Source: DATKYV01 sp035528275 | GTDB taxonomy: Bacteria > Acidobacteriota > Terriglobia > UBA7540 | Length of the DNA: 6,921 nt | Direction of reading: 5' to 3' | Assembly (NCBI GenBank): GCA_035528275.1 | Contig: DATKYV010000024.1 | Span: 1-6,921 of the forward strand | Shown here: positions 1 to 6,921 of the stretch, one piece after another | How positions within the stretch are numbered: position 1 is the stretch's first letter | Layout of the letters: every line of letters begins with the position of its first letter | Program-made: the position numbers and the translations under genes | The notes under the pieces: model-generated | Databases searched by the model: none | What the model was told of the DNA's origin: nothing | The model's input: only the letters and a program-made list of their open reading frames with translations

Positions 1-23
1 CAGCGCAGCCGATGGCGAGCCTT

Positions 24-37
24 TTGACTTAGGTCAA
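24..37. promoter_or_regulatory. Candidate CRP/FNR-family binding site
   Basis: The sequence TTGAC-TTAG-GTCAA is a perfect 5-bp inverted repeat with a 4-base spacer. This is the geometry of FNR/DNR-type sites (TTGAT-N4-ATCAA), with one symmetric change in each arm. It lies about 200 bp before glpK, with no gene between them, so it could serve glpK or a gene to the left of the window. No -10 element sits at the correct distance from the TTGACT hexamer within it, so I do not read it as a promoter. The geometry is seen; the regulator family is inferred. Confidence 0.4.
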
Positions 38-43
38 TCGCCG

Positions 44-67
44 CTCGCTCCAGGTACCTGGAGCGAG
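44..67. repeat. Perfect 24-bp palindrome without spacer
   Basis: CTCGCTCCAGGT is followed directly by its exact reverse complement, giving 12-bp arms around a central GGTACC. The symmetry stops at both ends (G43 and G68 do not pair). There is no T-run on either side, so it does not look like an intrinsic terminator of a left-hand gene. With no unpaired loop it fits a DNA operator for a dimeric regulator better than an RNA hairpin. It starts 7 bp after the CRP/FNR-like site, so the two may form one control region. Function is inferred. Confidence 0.6.
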
Positions 68-96
68 GTACTCTCACAGTCCGCATCTGCATGGCA

Positions 97-115
97 ACAC
101 TCTACCTCAGAGTGT
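97..115. repeat. Inverted repeat, 7-bp arms, 5-base loop
   Basis: ACACTCT and AGAGTGT flank the loop ACCTC with perfect pairing. No T-run follows. It could be an operator, or a hairpin in a long glpK leader if transcription starts upstream of it. A 7-bp match of this kind can also arise by chance. Confidence 0.35.
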
Positions 116-179
116 CACCCATCATTCTGGACGAGTACAGCACGGACAAGCCCCCTTGCCCCCCGCCCTGCCTCACGGC

Positions 180-196
180 TTCCCGGCGCCAGGGAA
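180..196. repeat. Short hairpin upstream of glpK ribosome site
   Basis: TTCCC and GGGAA pair around a 7-base loop that contains the palindrome GGCGCC. The element ends 29 bases before the AGGAG of glpK. It is short, and no consensus promoter can be placed confidently between it and the gene, so its role in the leader or as an operator is open. Confidence 0.25.
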
Positions 197-225
197 TGTG
201 CTATCCTCGCAGTCTGTTTAAAACC

Positions 226-230
226 AGGAG
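226..230 (+). promoter_or_regulatory. Ribosome binding site of glpK
   Basis: AGGAG sits 8 bases before the ATG at 239, which is ideal Shine-Dalgarno spacing. It fixes the glpK start, which also matches the usual family N-terminus (the DQGTTSSR motif begins at residue 9). Confidence 0.85.
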
Positions 231-238
231 CGAAATAG

Positions 239-1729
<1,491 letters not shown>

Positions 1730-1739
1730 CGCTGCCGTT

Positions 1740-1757
1740 CAGGGTGACATCACTCTG
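1740..1757 (+). repeat. Small hairpin between glpK and the next gene
   Basis: CAGGGTG and CACTCTG pair over 7 bp (one G-U) around the tetraloop ACAT, 10 bases after the glpK stop and 15 bases before the next ATG. No T-run follows, so it is not a standard intrinsic terminator. It could protect the 3' end of the glpK message or modulate translation of the downstream gene, which lacks an obvious Shine-Dalgarno sequence. Function is inferred. Confidence 0.35.
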
Positions 1758-1772
1758 CGCACAGCCTCAACC

Positions 1773-3029
1773 ATGGGCCCAAGGCTTCAACGACGAAGGC
1801 CAGCAGCGCCAATCACCACGCTCGCTCTTATCGTCGGCTTGGTGGGAGTGGTAGTCTCGGGCTATTCCCGCACGCAGTTGCTGATCGTTGCCGCTCCGCC
1901 CGGGCAAGATTCTCCGACCGGCCAGAACCAGTCCCGGCCCTTTGCCCCCGGCAAGTGCGGGCCGGTGGACCCCACCTATATCCGGACGGCGAATCTCTCG
2001 GGCGGCATGCCGCTGTTCCTTCAGCCTTCGGAGCTCGCTCAAGTGTCGTCGCTCATCGGCGCGGGGCTGGCAACCAACGCCGACGGAGTTTTGTGGGCAA
2101 TGGGGAAACTCACCGGCCGGCCGCGCGAGTTCGAAGTGCCCATTGATTCCACGGTCAAGAAAGCCAACCTCGCCTTTTCGTTCGACACCCAAGGCAACAC
2201 CGCAGCGCTATTTCGCCCCTCCGGCGCTGTCGTCGGGACGGGCGATCAAGGCGTCGAGACTGGCGAGTGGCGCTGCGGCCGCATCTTCAATTTGACGGCG
2301 CCCGAAACGGGAATCTGGCGGTTGCAATTGAAGGGCTCGGGAATATTCTGGGCCAAGGTCGAGGCCTCGAGCGAAATCTTCTTCGTCAGCGTCGAGTTTG
2401 TAAGACCTGGCGGGCGACCCGGGCACGAAGGTCTGTTCAAAATTCCGGGCCAGCCGCTCGCCGGCAGGCAGGAGACGCTTGGCGCGAACCTGTCGGGCAA
2501 AATCCAGACGGCGGAGTTCAGGCTGGTTTCGGAGAGCGGCGAGACCCTTCGGCCACTCGATTTGCGCGAGACTGACTCCGACCCCGAAGATCACGCATAT
2601 CTGGGCATCAGCGCTTTTCCCGAGCAGGCGTTCCGTTTGGCCGTCACCGGCCTCGATTCGAGTGGGCTGCGATATCAACGAACGTATCTCACCGTTTTCC
2701 GCGCCACGACGGTCGAAGTTGTACCGTTCAAGGTGCCGGAAGACCTGCGCGCCGGCGGCAAGACCACTGTTGCCTTCCGAGTCCGAAACTTTGGACAGCC
2801 AACAACCTTTCACGTGCTGGCTGTCGACGATCACGGGTTCGTTATGCGGGGAAACTCCAGCCAGATCGCCTTGGACCAGGGAGCCACGGCCACCGTCGAG
2901 GTGGACCTGAGCGTCCCGGAGGAAACCCCGCCGGGTACCGGCGTCACCCTCACGCTCGCCGCGACAAGCGCCTCAGACCCCGATATTACGAACGGGACTG
3001 TCGTCGAACTGTGCGTGGCGAGCCGGTAG
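1773..3029 (+). CDS. Secreted hemicentin/VWA7-like Ig-fold protein lacking a VWA domain
   Basis: The 418-residue product has an arginine-rich N-terminus and a hydrophobic segment at about 14-30 (signal peptide or anchor), so most of it should lie outside the cytoplasm. Residues 69-84 (YIRTANLSGGMPLFLQ) resemble the strand and loop that end a VWA domain, but no MIDAS motif (DxSxS) precedes them. Residues about 120-310 look like the beta-sandwich region after VWA in hemicentins and VWA7: EVPIDSTVKKANLAF, PETGIWRLQLKGSG, GRPGHEG, QPLAG, FRLAVTGLDSSG and YQR. Residues about 313-418 form a second sandwich of the CARDB/NEW3 kind (AGGKTTVAFRVRNFG, VDLSVPEETPPGTG). Cys62 and Cys168 could form a disulfide. 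The frame is open further upstream, inside glpK, but the ATG at 1773 is the first one placed directly before a signal-like segment. Its Shine-Dalgarno is poor. The 43-bp gap after glpK allows cotranscription. No enzymatic residues are recognised; a binding or structural role is inferred. Confidence 0.82.
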   Translation: MGPRLQRRRPAAPITTLALIVGLVGVVVSGYSRTQLLIVAAPPGQDSPTGQNQSRPFAPGKCGPVDPTYIRTANLSGGMPLFLQPSELAQVSSLIGAGLATNADGVLWAMGKLTGRPREFEVPIDSTVKKANLAFSFDTQGNTAALFRPSGAVVGTGDQGVETGEWRCGRIFNLTAPETGIWRLQLKGSGIFWAKVEASSEIFFVSVEFVRPGGRPGHEGLFKIPGQPLAGRQETLGANLSGKIQTAEFRLVSESGETLRPLDLRETDSDPEDHAYLGISAFPEQAFRLAVTGLDSSGLRYQRTYLTVFRATTVEVVPFKVPEDLRAGGKTTVAFRVRNFGQPTTFHVLAVDDHGFVMRGNSSQIALDQGATATVEVDLSVPEETPPGTGVTLTLAATSASDPDITNGTVVELCVASR

Positions 3030-3132
3030 CCCCCTCTTCCTTTCGCCTGGCGGAGGGAGCGGCGCGCTTGCGGACCCGCCGCAGGATTCCATCAATCTTG
3101 ACCGGGAATCAGCCGGCTTTGAGTGCTCGGAA
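3030..3132. other. Convergent intergenic gap with weak inverted repeats, no clear terminator
   Basis: The 3' ends of the flanking genes face each other across 103 bases. GCGGCG/CGCCGC (3059-3064 and 3077-3082) and GATTCC/GGAATC (3085-3090 and 3105-3110) are perfect 6-bp inverted repeats with long loops. Neither is followed by a T-run on either strand. They could mark termination of both genes, but I cannot support a terminator call. Confidence 0.3.
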
Positions 3133-4641
3133 TTATTCGAATTTGGGATGAAGATCGCCGAAGGTGACTTGATCGGGAAAGTCTTCAAACAACGGCTGGG
3201 CAAATGGGTAAAGGCCGGAGTGAAAGAGAATGGCGCGACGATTGCGAGACCCCTTCAGCCAATTAATCAAAGCTTGATTCTCATACTCCGTGGTCACCCG
3301 CACCGCCACGGCGCTTGAGCCGATTTGGCCGGCGCGTTCCAAAACCCTGTCGATTTGATTGGCGTCGGAAACCTCCACGTATTCCAATCGCAAGGGAACT
3401 GACTCGCTCAGGCGCCGGAAATAGCGCGCCCCGGCGTCGTAGTACTGCACGGGGAACGGTTGCTTGGTGTCCTCAACAACAATAGGTTCCTGAAGTGAAA
3501 AGCGAATCGGTTGATGGCCCACCACTACCCGACCGTCCAGGTTCTTTACCGGCGCGGTGCCCACTACGGTCCCTTCCGCTTGATAGCCCAGGAAGAGGTC
3601 CTGATAACGATCGCCGGGAAGGATGACGTGAACGCCTTTCCGCGCCAGATAGTAGGCGGCCTGGGCTTTGCCTTCGGCATCTCCGCAACCGACCACAACC
3701 TGCATCTTCCTCTCCAGCGCCTGGCTCACCAAAGCCGAGATTCCGTGCGTGTCCTCAATCCAACCGAAGGCGGCAAACGCATGCGTGGTGGGATACTCCG
3801 TCTTATCTCTGAGAATCTCGAATCGGAATGTGCCGGTTTCGTCCATCCCGAACCATTTCTCGCCCCTCTGAGCGATCAGCGCTCCGGCCAGCGGGTAAAC
3901 CTCAATGGGCGCCAGGCTCCTCATCCGCATCACCAAGGCCCCTTCGTGGTAATTGACCAAAGCGGAGTCGGGGAGAGGCTTTCCCGAAAGATCCCATCTC
4001 ATCTGATAGCTGATCCAGTCCCGGGCCACTCGGTCCACCTGCGTTCCCACCCGCAGGCCCGGCGTCAGTTCGATGGTACTGTCCCCCAGAATCATTGTGT
4101 CGGCGTCCGGAGGAACGATGATGGAGGTTGTGATTCTCGGTTCTTCAAAACGGGGCTGAAATTCTTTTGAGCTGAGGGACTGAAGAATCTTCGCTTCCGC
4201 CGGGAGCCCGGCCTTTTCGGCGAGGTCGGCGGCCTTCTTCAACTCTCTCGAACCGTCCTGGCCACACTCCGGAGCGCCGAACCCGAGGATCGCCCGGGCC
4301 ATCAGGCGGCGAAACACGTCGTCATCGCTCGAGGCGACCTGCTCATAAGACTCGCGGAGACCGCAATCCGGAACTCCACTCGCCCGCCAAAGGATGTAGG
4401 ACGAATCGGCCTCGATCAGCGGATCCGGATTCTTGTTTGCGCTGTAGTATTTGATCAGGTCGGATCTCAGGTTCGGGTCATAGCCGTTCCAAAAACACGG
4501 GTAGCACACCGGCGGGGCTTCGACCCGAACCCTTTTGGGGGAGAGGATGTGGAAACCCAACACCTCCAGGACAAGGAAAGCGACCATCCCGCCCCAGAGA
4601 AACCCCAGACCGAAAATCGCCGCCGTTCTCTTCCAGCTCAT
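3133..4641 (-). CDS. Unrecognised membrane-anchored protein with CxxC pair and Rossmann-like segment
   Basis: I do not recognise this family. Starting at the ATG at 4641, the product is 502 residues. MSWKR precedes one hydrophobic helix (about 7-31), which predicts a cytoplasmic N-terminus and the bulk of the protein outside. A CYPC motif (46-49) follows the helix, with further cysteines at 93, 126 and 319. Residues about 96-158 are helix-rich and end in an ELKKAADLAEKAGLPAEA stretch like a single TPR-type repeat. Residues 313-345 read as a beta-alpha-beta unit with GxGxxxG spacing (VVVGCGDAEGKAQ, then GVHVILPGDR), resembling a nucleotide-binding Rossmann fold. The C-terminal part (about 398-502) alternates strands and helices. 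A TTG at 4671 would add ten residues, but it coincides with the predicted transcription start and has no Shine-Dalgarno; the ATG at 4641 also has a weak one. The gene converges on the hemicentin-like gene and diverges from the UPF0182 gene. Confidence 0.83.
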   Translation of the reverse strand: MSWKRTAAIFGLGFLWGGMVAFLVLEVLGFHILSPKRVRVEAPPVCYPCFWNGYDPNLRSDLIKYYSANKNPDPLIEADSSYILWRASGVPDCGLRESYEQVASSDDDVFRRLMARAILGFGAPECGQDGSRELKKAADLAEKAGLPAEAKILQSLSSKEFQPRFEEPRITTSIIVPPDADTMILGDSTIELTPGLRVGTQVDRVARDWISYQMRWDLSGKPLPDSALVNYHEGALVMRMRSLAPIEVYPLAGALIAQRGEKWFGMDETGTFRFEILRDKTEYPTTHAFAAFGWIEDTHGISALVSQALERKMQVVVGCGDAEGKAQAAYYLARKGVHVILPGDRYQDLFLGYQAEGTVVGTAPVKNLDGRVVVGHQPIRFSLQEPIVVEDTKQPFPVQYYDAGARYFRRLSESVPLRLEYVEVSDANQIDRVLERAGQIGSSAVAVRVTTEYENQALINWLKGSRNRRAILFHSGLYPFAQPLFEDFPDQVTFGDLHPKFE

Positions 4642-4679
4642 CGTCTGCCGCGCTTTCGGTGGGGGACGCAATACAAGCG

Positions 4680-4709
4680 CTTATAGCCGCCCCACCGTGT
4701 TCAAGTCAA
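4680..4709 (-). promoter_or_regulatory. Sigma70-type promoter for the membrane-anchored protein gene
   Basis: On the minus strand TTGACT (4709-4704) and TATAAG (4685-4680) each match 5 of 6 consensus bases and are separated by 18 bases. Transcription would start near 4672-4674, giving a leader of about 31-33 bases to the ATG at 4641. The 8-bp palindrome AAGCGCTT (4675-4682) overlaps the end of the -10 element and could be an operator half. The element match is seen; activity is inferred. Confidence 0.55.
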
Positions 4710-4785
4710 GCGTAAGGTGTGGCCCGAACGGGTTTTCAGGCACCGCCGCGGCCCGCAGGACAAAGTGCCCCAGGTCGAATGCTGG

Positions 4786-4809
4786 TTCGCACACACCATA
4801 CTGTGCGAA
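4786..4809. repeat. Inverted repeat, 8-bp arms, 8-base spacer, in divergent promoter region
   Basis: TTCGCACA and TGTGCGAA are perfect reverse complements separated by CACCATAC. The element ends 63 bases before the GTG of the UPF0182 gene and lies about 77 bases upstream of the minus-strand promoter's -35 element. Its position between two divergent genes and its 24-bp span suit a dimeric regulator. A run of six T's follows 13 bases later (4823-4828), but it is too far away for a canonical terminator and no plus-strand gene precedes it. Function is inferred. Confidence 0.5.
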
Positions 4810-4860
4810 TGAGCCACCCAACTTTTTTGACTCTCGCCCAAGCCTGTGTGAAGATAAGGC

Positions 4861-4865
4861 GGGAG
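4861..4865 (+). promoter_or_regulatory. Ribosome binding site of the UPF0182 gene
   Basis: GGGAG lies 7 bases before the GTG at 4873. An in-frame TAA at 4855-4857 excludes any longer reading, so this site together with the GTG defines the start. Confidence 0.75.
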
Positions 4866-4872
4866 AAAAACC

Positions 4873-6921
4873 GTGTCTGACAATCGTCGTGCACGCTACC
4901 TGGTGGCACTACTCTTGGCGGTCCTGGTTTTCGGGCCGCTGGTCCGCGACGGGGTGCGGCTTGTCACGGACTACTTATGGTTTGGCGAGCAGGGATTCCG
5001 CTCTATTTACCTTACGATTTTGAAAGCTCAAATCAGCCTGAGCGGCCTGGCAGGCATGGGCTTCATCATTGTGGCCGGGCTGAATCTCCTCGTGGCTCGG
5101 GTCATGGCCCGCCGCTTCGGGCAGCGCGTTCACAGCGAAGTGGTGGACCTCGCGGCGCTGGAGCGATTCAGCTCGATCCTTCGAGGGCTGATCTGGGTAA
5201 GCATTCTGCTGGTCGGCTACGTCATTGGCCAGTGGGCCACCCTCCACTGGTCGGAGTTTCTTCTTGCTCGAAACTCTCTTCCCTGGGGCCAGACCGATCC
5301 GCTTCTCGGGATCGACCTGGGGTTCTACGTCTTTGAACTTCCGTTCTACTGGTTCCTCTACTACCTGGCGATCGTCACGCTGGTGGCGTGTGCGATCAGC
5401 GCCACGTTCTACTACCTGCTGGAGGGCGGCGTGTGGGTGACGCCGCGCGGCCCCGCAATGGCGCCCGCGGTTCGCGCCCACCTGCTGGTGCTCGGAGCGT
5501 TGCTCTTTGTCCTGCTCGCCTATCGGGCCCGACTGGCGATGTACGGACTGCTCCACTCCGAGCGCGGAGTGGTTTACGGCGCCGCTTATACGGACGTCCA
5601 CGCCAGCCTGCCGGTCTTCTGGATCCTGCTCGCCCTTTGTCTGGTGACCGCCGCGGCGTTCCTGCTCGCCGCAGCGCGCGGCAGCTTGCGACCTGCAGTG
5701 GGGGGCATCGTTGCGCTCGCCATCGTAGGCATCCTGGGAGGCAAGGTGTACCCGGAAGTGATCCAGCGGTTTATAGTCACACCCAACGAAATCGACAAAG
5801 AACAGCCCTATATCGAGCGCGGCATCGCGTTCACCCGCCAGGCCTACGCCCTGGACCGCTTCGAAGTGCGGGAATTCTCCGCCGTTGAGGATTTGACGCT
5901 CAACGATATGCGCAACAACGAAGCCACGATTCGCAACGTGCGCCTGTGGGACCACAAGCCACTGCTCACCACGTTTGCGCAGCTTCAGGAAATCCGCACC
6001 TATTACGACTTCGAAAGGGTGGATAACGACCGCTACTGGATCAACGGCGACTATCGCCAGATGTCGCTGTCGCCGCGCGAATTGGCGTCGGAGAGCCTCC
6101 CCCAACGCACCTGGATCAACGAGTACCTGACGTTTACGCACGGCTACGGCCTCTGCCAAGGACCCGTCAACGAATCGACGAGCGAAGGACTACCGGAACT
6201 GTTTATCAAGGATATTCCGCCGGTTTCGTCGAAGGGGGCACCCTCCATCACCCGCCCGGAAATCTATTACGGCGAACTCACTAACCAGTATTGCTTCGTG
6301 CGCACCAAGGCCCAGGAATTCGACTACCCGTCCGGCGACCAGAATGTTTATACCCAATACGAGGGGCTGGGAGGAATTCCCGTCCGCAACTTCTGGCGCC
6401 GCCTGCTCTTTGGGTTGCGCTTCGGTGAGCTGAAGATTCTACTCTCCAGCGATATCCAGCCCGAGAGCCGGATGATGATCTACCGGCGGGTGCTGGAGCG
6501 CGCCGGCCGGCTCACTCCTTTCCTTTATTACGACCACGATCCTTACATCGTGATCGCCGAGGACGGCTCACTTCATTGGATCCTCGACGCGTACACGACG
6601 TCGGAGCAGTTCCCCTACTCCGAGCCCATTCCCAACATGGGGAATTACATTCGCAATTCCGTCAAGGCGACCGTCAATGCCTATGACGGTCGCGTGCACT
6701 TCTACGTCGCCGACCCGACCGACCCGCTGATTCAAATCTATTCGCGCCTCTTTCCGGGAGTCTTTGAGCCGCTCGAGGCCATGCCCAAGGACCTCCGAGC
6801 GCACATCCGCTACCCGGAAGATATCTTTTCCATCCAGGCGAGGAAGTACGCCAAATTTCACATGACCGACCCAACAGTCTTTTACAACCAGGAGGATTTG
6901 TGGCGAGTGGCACAGAGCGCC
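4873..6921 (+). CDS. UPF0182 (COG1615) family membrane protein, 3' end outside the window
   Basis: This is an integral membrane protein of a conserved family with no established function. The frame is open from the GTG to the last base, with 683 residues visible; the family is usually about 900-1000, so the C-terminal quarter is missing. Seven hydrophobic segments lie at about 9-25, 48-78, 100-120, 154-183, 203-226, 246-267 and 274-292, followed by a large soluble domain. Family landmarks read clearly: DYLWFGEQGF (33-42), YIERGIAFTRQAY (313-325), NVRLWDHKPLL (355-365), RTYYDF (375-380), THGYG (422-426), EFDYPSGDQN (482-491), LDAYTTS (571-577), NSVKATVNAYDG (595-606), ADPTDPL (613-619), LRAHIRYPED (641-650) and MTDPTVFYNQEDLW (664-677). 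The GTG start is supported by GGGAG 7 bases upstream and an in-frame stop just before. It is divergent from the membrane-anchored gene, and I see no convincing plus-strand promoter. Confidence 0.96.
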   Translation, partial: MSDNRRARYLVALLLAVLVFGPLVRDGVRLVTDYLWFGEQGFRSIYLTILKAQISLSGLAGMGFIIVAGLNLLVARVMARRFGQRVHSEVVDLAALERFSSILRGLIWVSILLVGYVIGQWATLHWSEFLLARNSLPWGQTDPLLGIDLGFYVFELPFYWFLYYLAIVTLVACAISATFYYLLEGGVWVTPRGPAMAPAVRAHLLVLGALLFVLLAYRARLAMYGLLHSERGVVYGAAYTDVHASLPVFWILLALCLVTAAAFLLAAARGSLRPAVGGIVALAIVGILGGKVYPEVIQRFIVTPNEIDKEQPYIERGIAFTRQAYALDRFEVREFSAVEDLTLNDMRNNEATIRNVRLWDHKPLLTTFAQLQEIRTYYDFERVDNDRYWINGDYRQMSLSPRELASESLPQRTWINEYLTFTHGYGLCQGPVNESTSEGLPELFIKDIPPVSSKGAPSITRPEIYYGELTNQYCFVRTKAQEFDYPSGDQNVYTQYEGLGGIPVRNFWRRLLFGLRFGELKILLSSDIQPESRMMIYRRVLERAGRLTPFLYYDHDPYIVIAEDGSLHWILDAYTTSEQFPYSEPIPNMGNYIRNSVKATVNAYDGRVHFYVADPTDPLIQIYSRLFPGVFEPLEAMPKDLRAHIRYPEDIFSIQARKYAKFHMTDPTVFYNQEDLWRVAQSA

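Noticed and set aside
106..120. Similarity of the minus strand here (GGGTGACACTCTG) to 1742-1757 on the plus strand
   Set aside because: The match needs a 3-base gap and is too short to separate a dispersed repeat from chance.
150..175. C-rich tract that might form a G-quadruplex on the minus strand
   Set aside because: Only three separate G-runs of three or more are present, so a canonical four-run quadruplex is not supported.
3511..4170. 219-codon plus-strand open frame inside the minus-strand gene
   Set aside because: It is the complement of the 502-residue gene, has no ribosome site and no domain-like composition.
4827..4855. TTGACT-17-GAAGAT as a plus-strand promoter for the UPF0182 gene
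   Set aside because: The -10 matches only 3 of 6 bases, and the predicted transcription start would fall inside the ribosome binding site at 4861-4865.
4975..6159. 394-codon open frame on the minus strand
   Set aside because: It is antisense to the clear UPF0182 gene. Its product is rich in His, Arg, Glu and Gln with no recognisable domain, as expected for a shadow frame in G+C-rich DNA.

Overview
The window is G+C-rich bacterial chromosomal DNA with four protein genes in a dense, ordinary layout. I see no phage, insertion sequence, CRISPR, tRNA or rRNA. The combination suggests an Acidobacteriota-like soil or sediment bacterium: a UPF0182 membrane protein, a secreted hemicentin-like Ig-fold protein that I associate with that phylum, and high G+C. 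This placement is inference from remembered family distribution, not a computed result.

Bases 1-238 hold no convincing gene but are rich in symmetry: a CRP/FNR-style inverted repeat (24-37), a perfect 24-bp palindrome (44-67), a further inverted repeat (97-115), a C-rich tract (150-175) and a short hairpin (180-196). The glycerol kinase gene glpK (239-1729) follows, with a clear AGGAG ribosome binding site. After 43 bases comes an unnamed secreted beta-sandwich protein (1773-3029). It resembles the segment that follows the von Willebrand A domain in animal hemicentins and VWA7, but it has no VWA domain.

A short convergent gap (3030-3132) separates it from a minus-strand gene (4641-3133). That gene encodes an unrecognised protein with one N-terminal membrane anchor, a CxxC pair just outside the membrane and a Rossmann-like segment. 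A good sigma70-type promoter (4709-4680, minus strand) lies immediately upstream and helps fix its start. Divergent to it, a UPF0182-family membrane protein starts with GTG at 4873 and runs open to the end of the window. About 683 residues are visible, and the C-terminus is cut off.

Nothing shows that the four genes form one pathway. glpK and the hemicentin-like gene may be cotranscribed. The other two are divergently arranged and could share control through an 8-8-8 inverted repeat at 4786-4809. The least described material is the hemicentin-like protein without a VWA domain, the unknown membrane-anchored protein, and the symmetric sites upstream of glpK.
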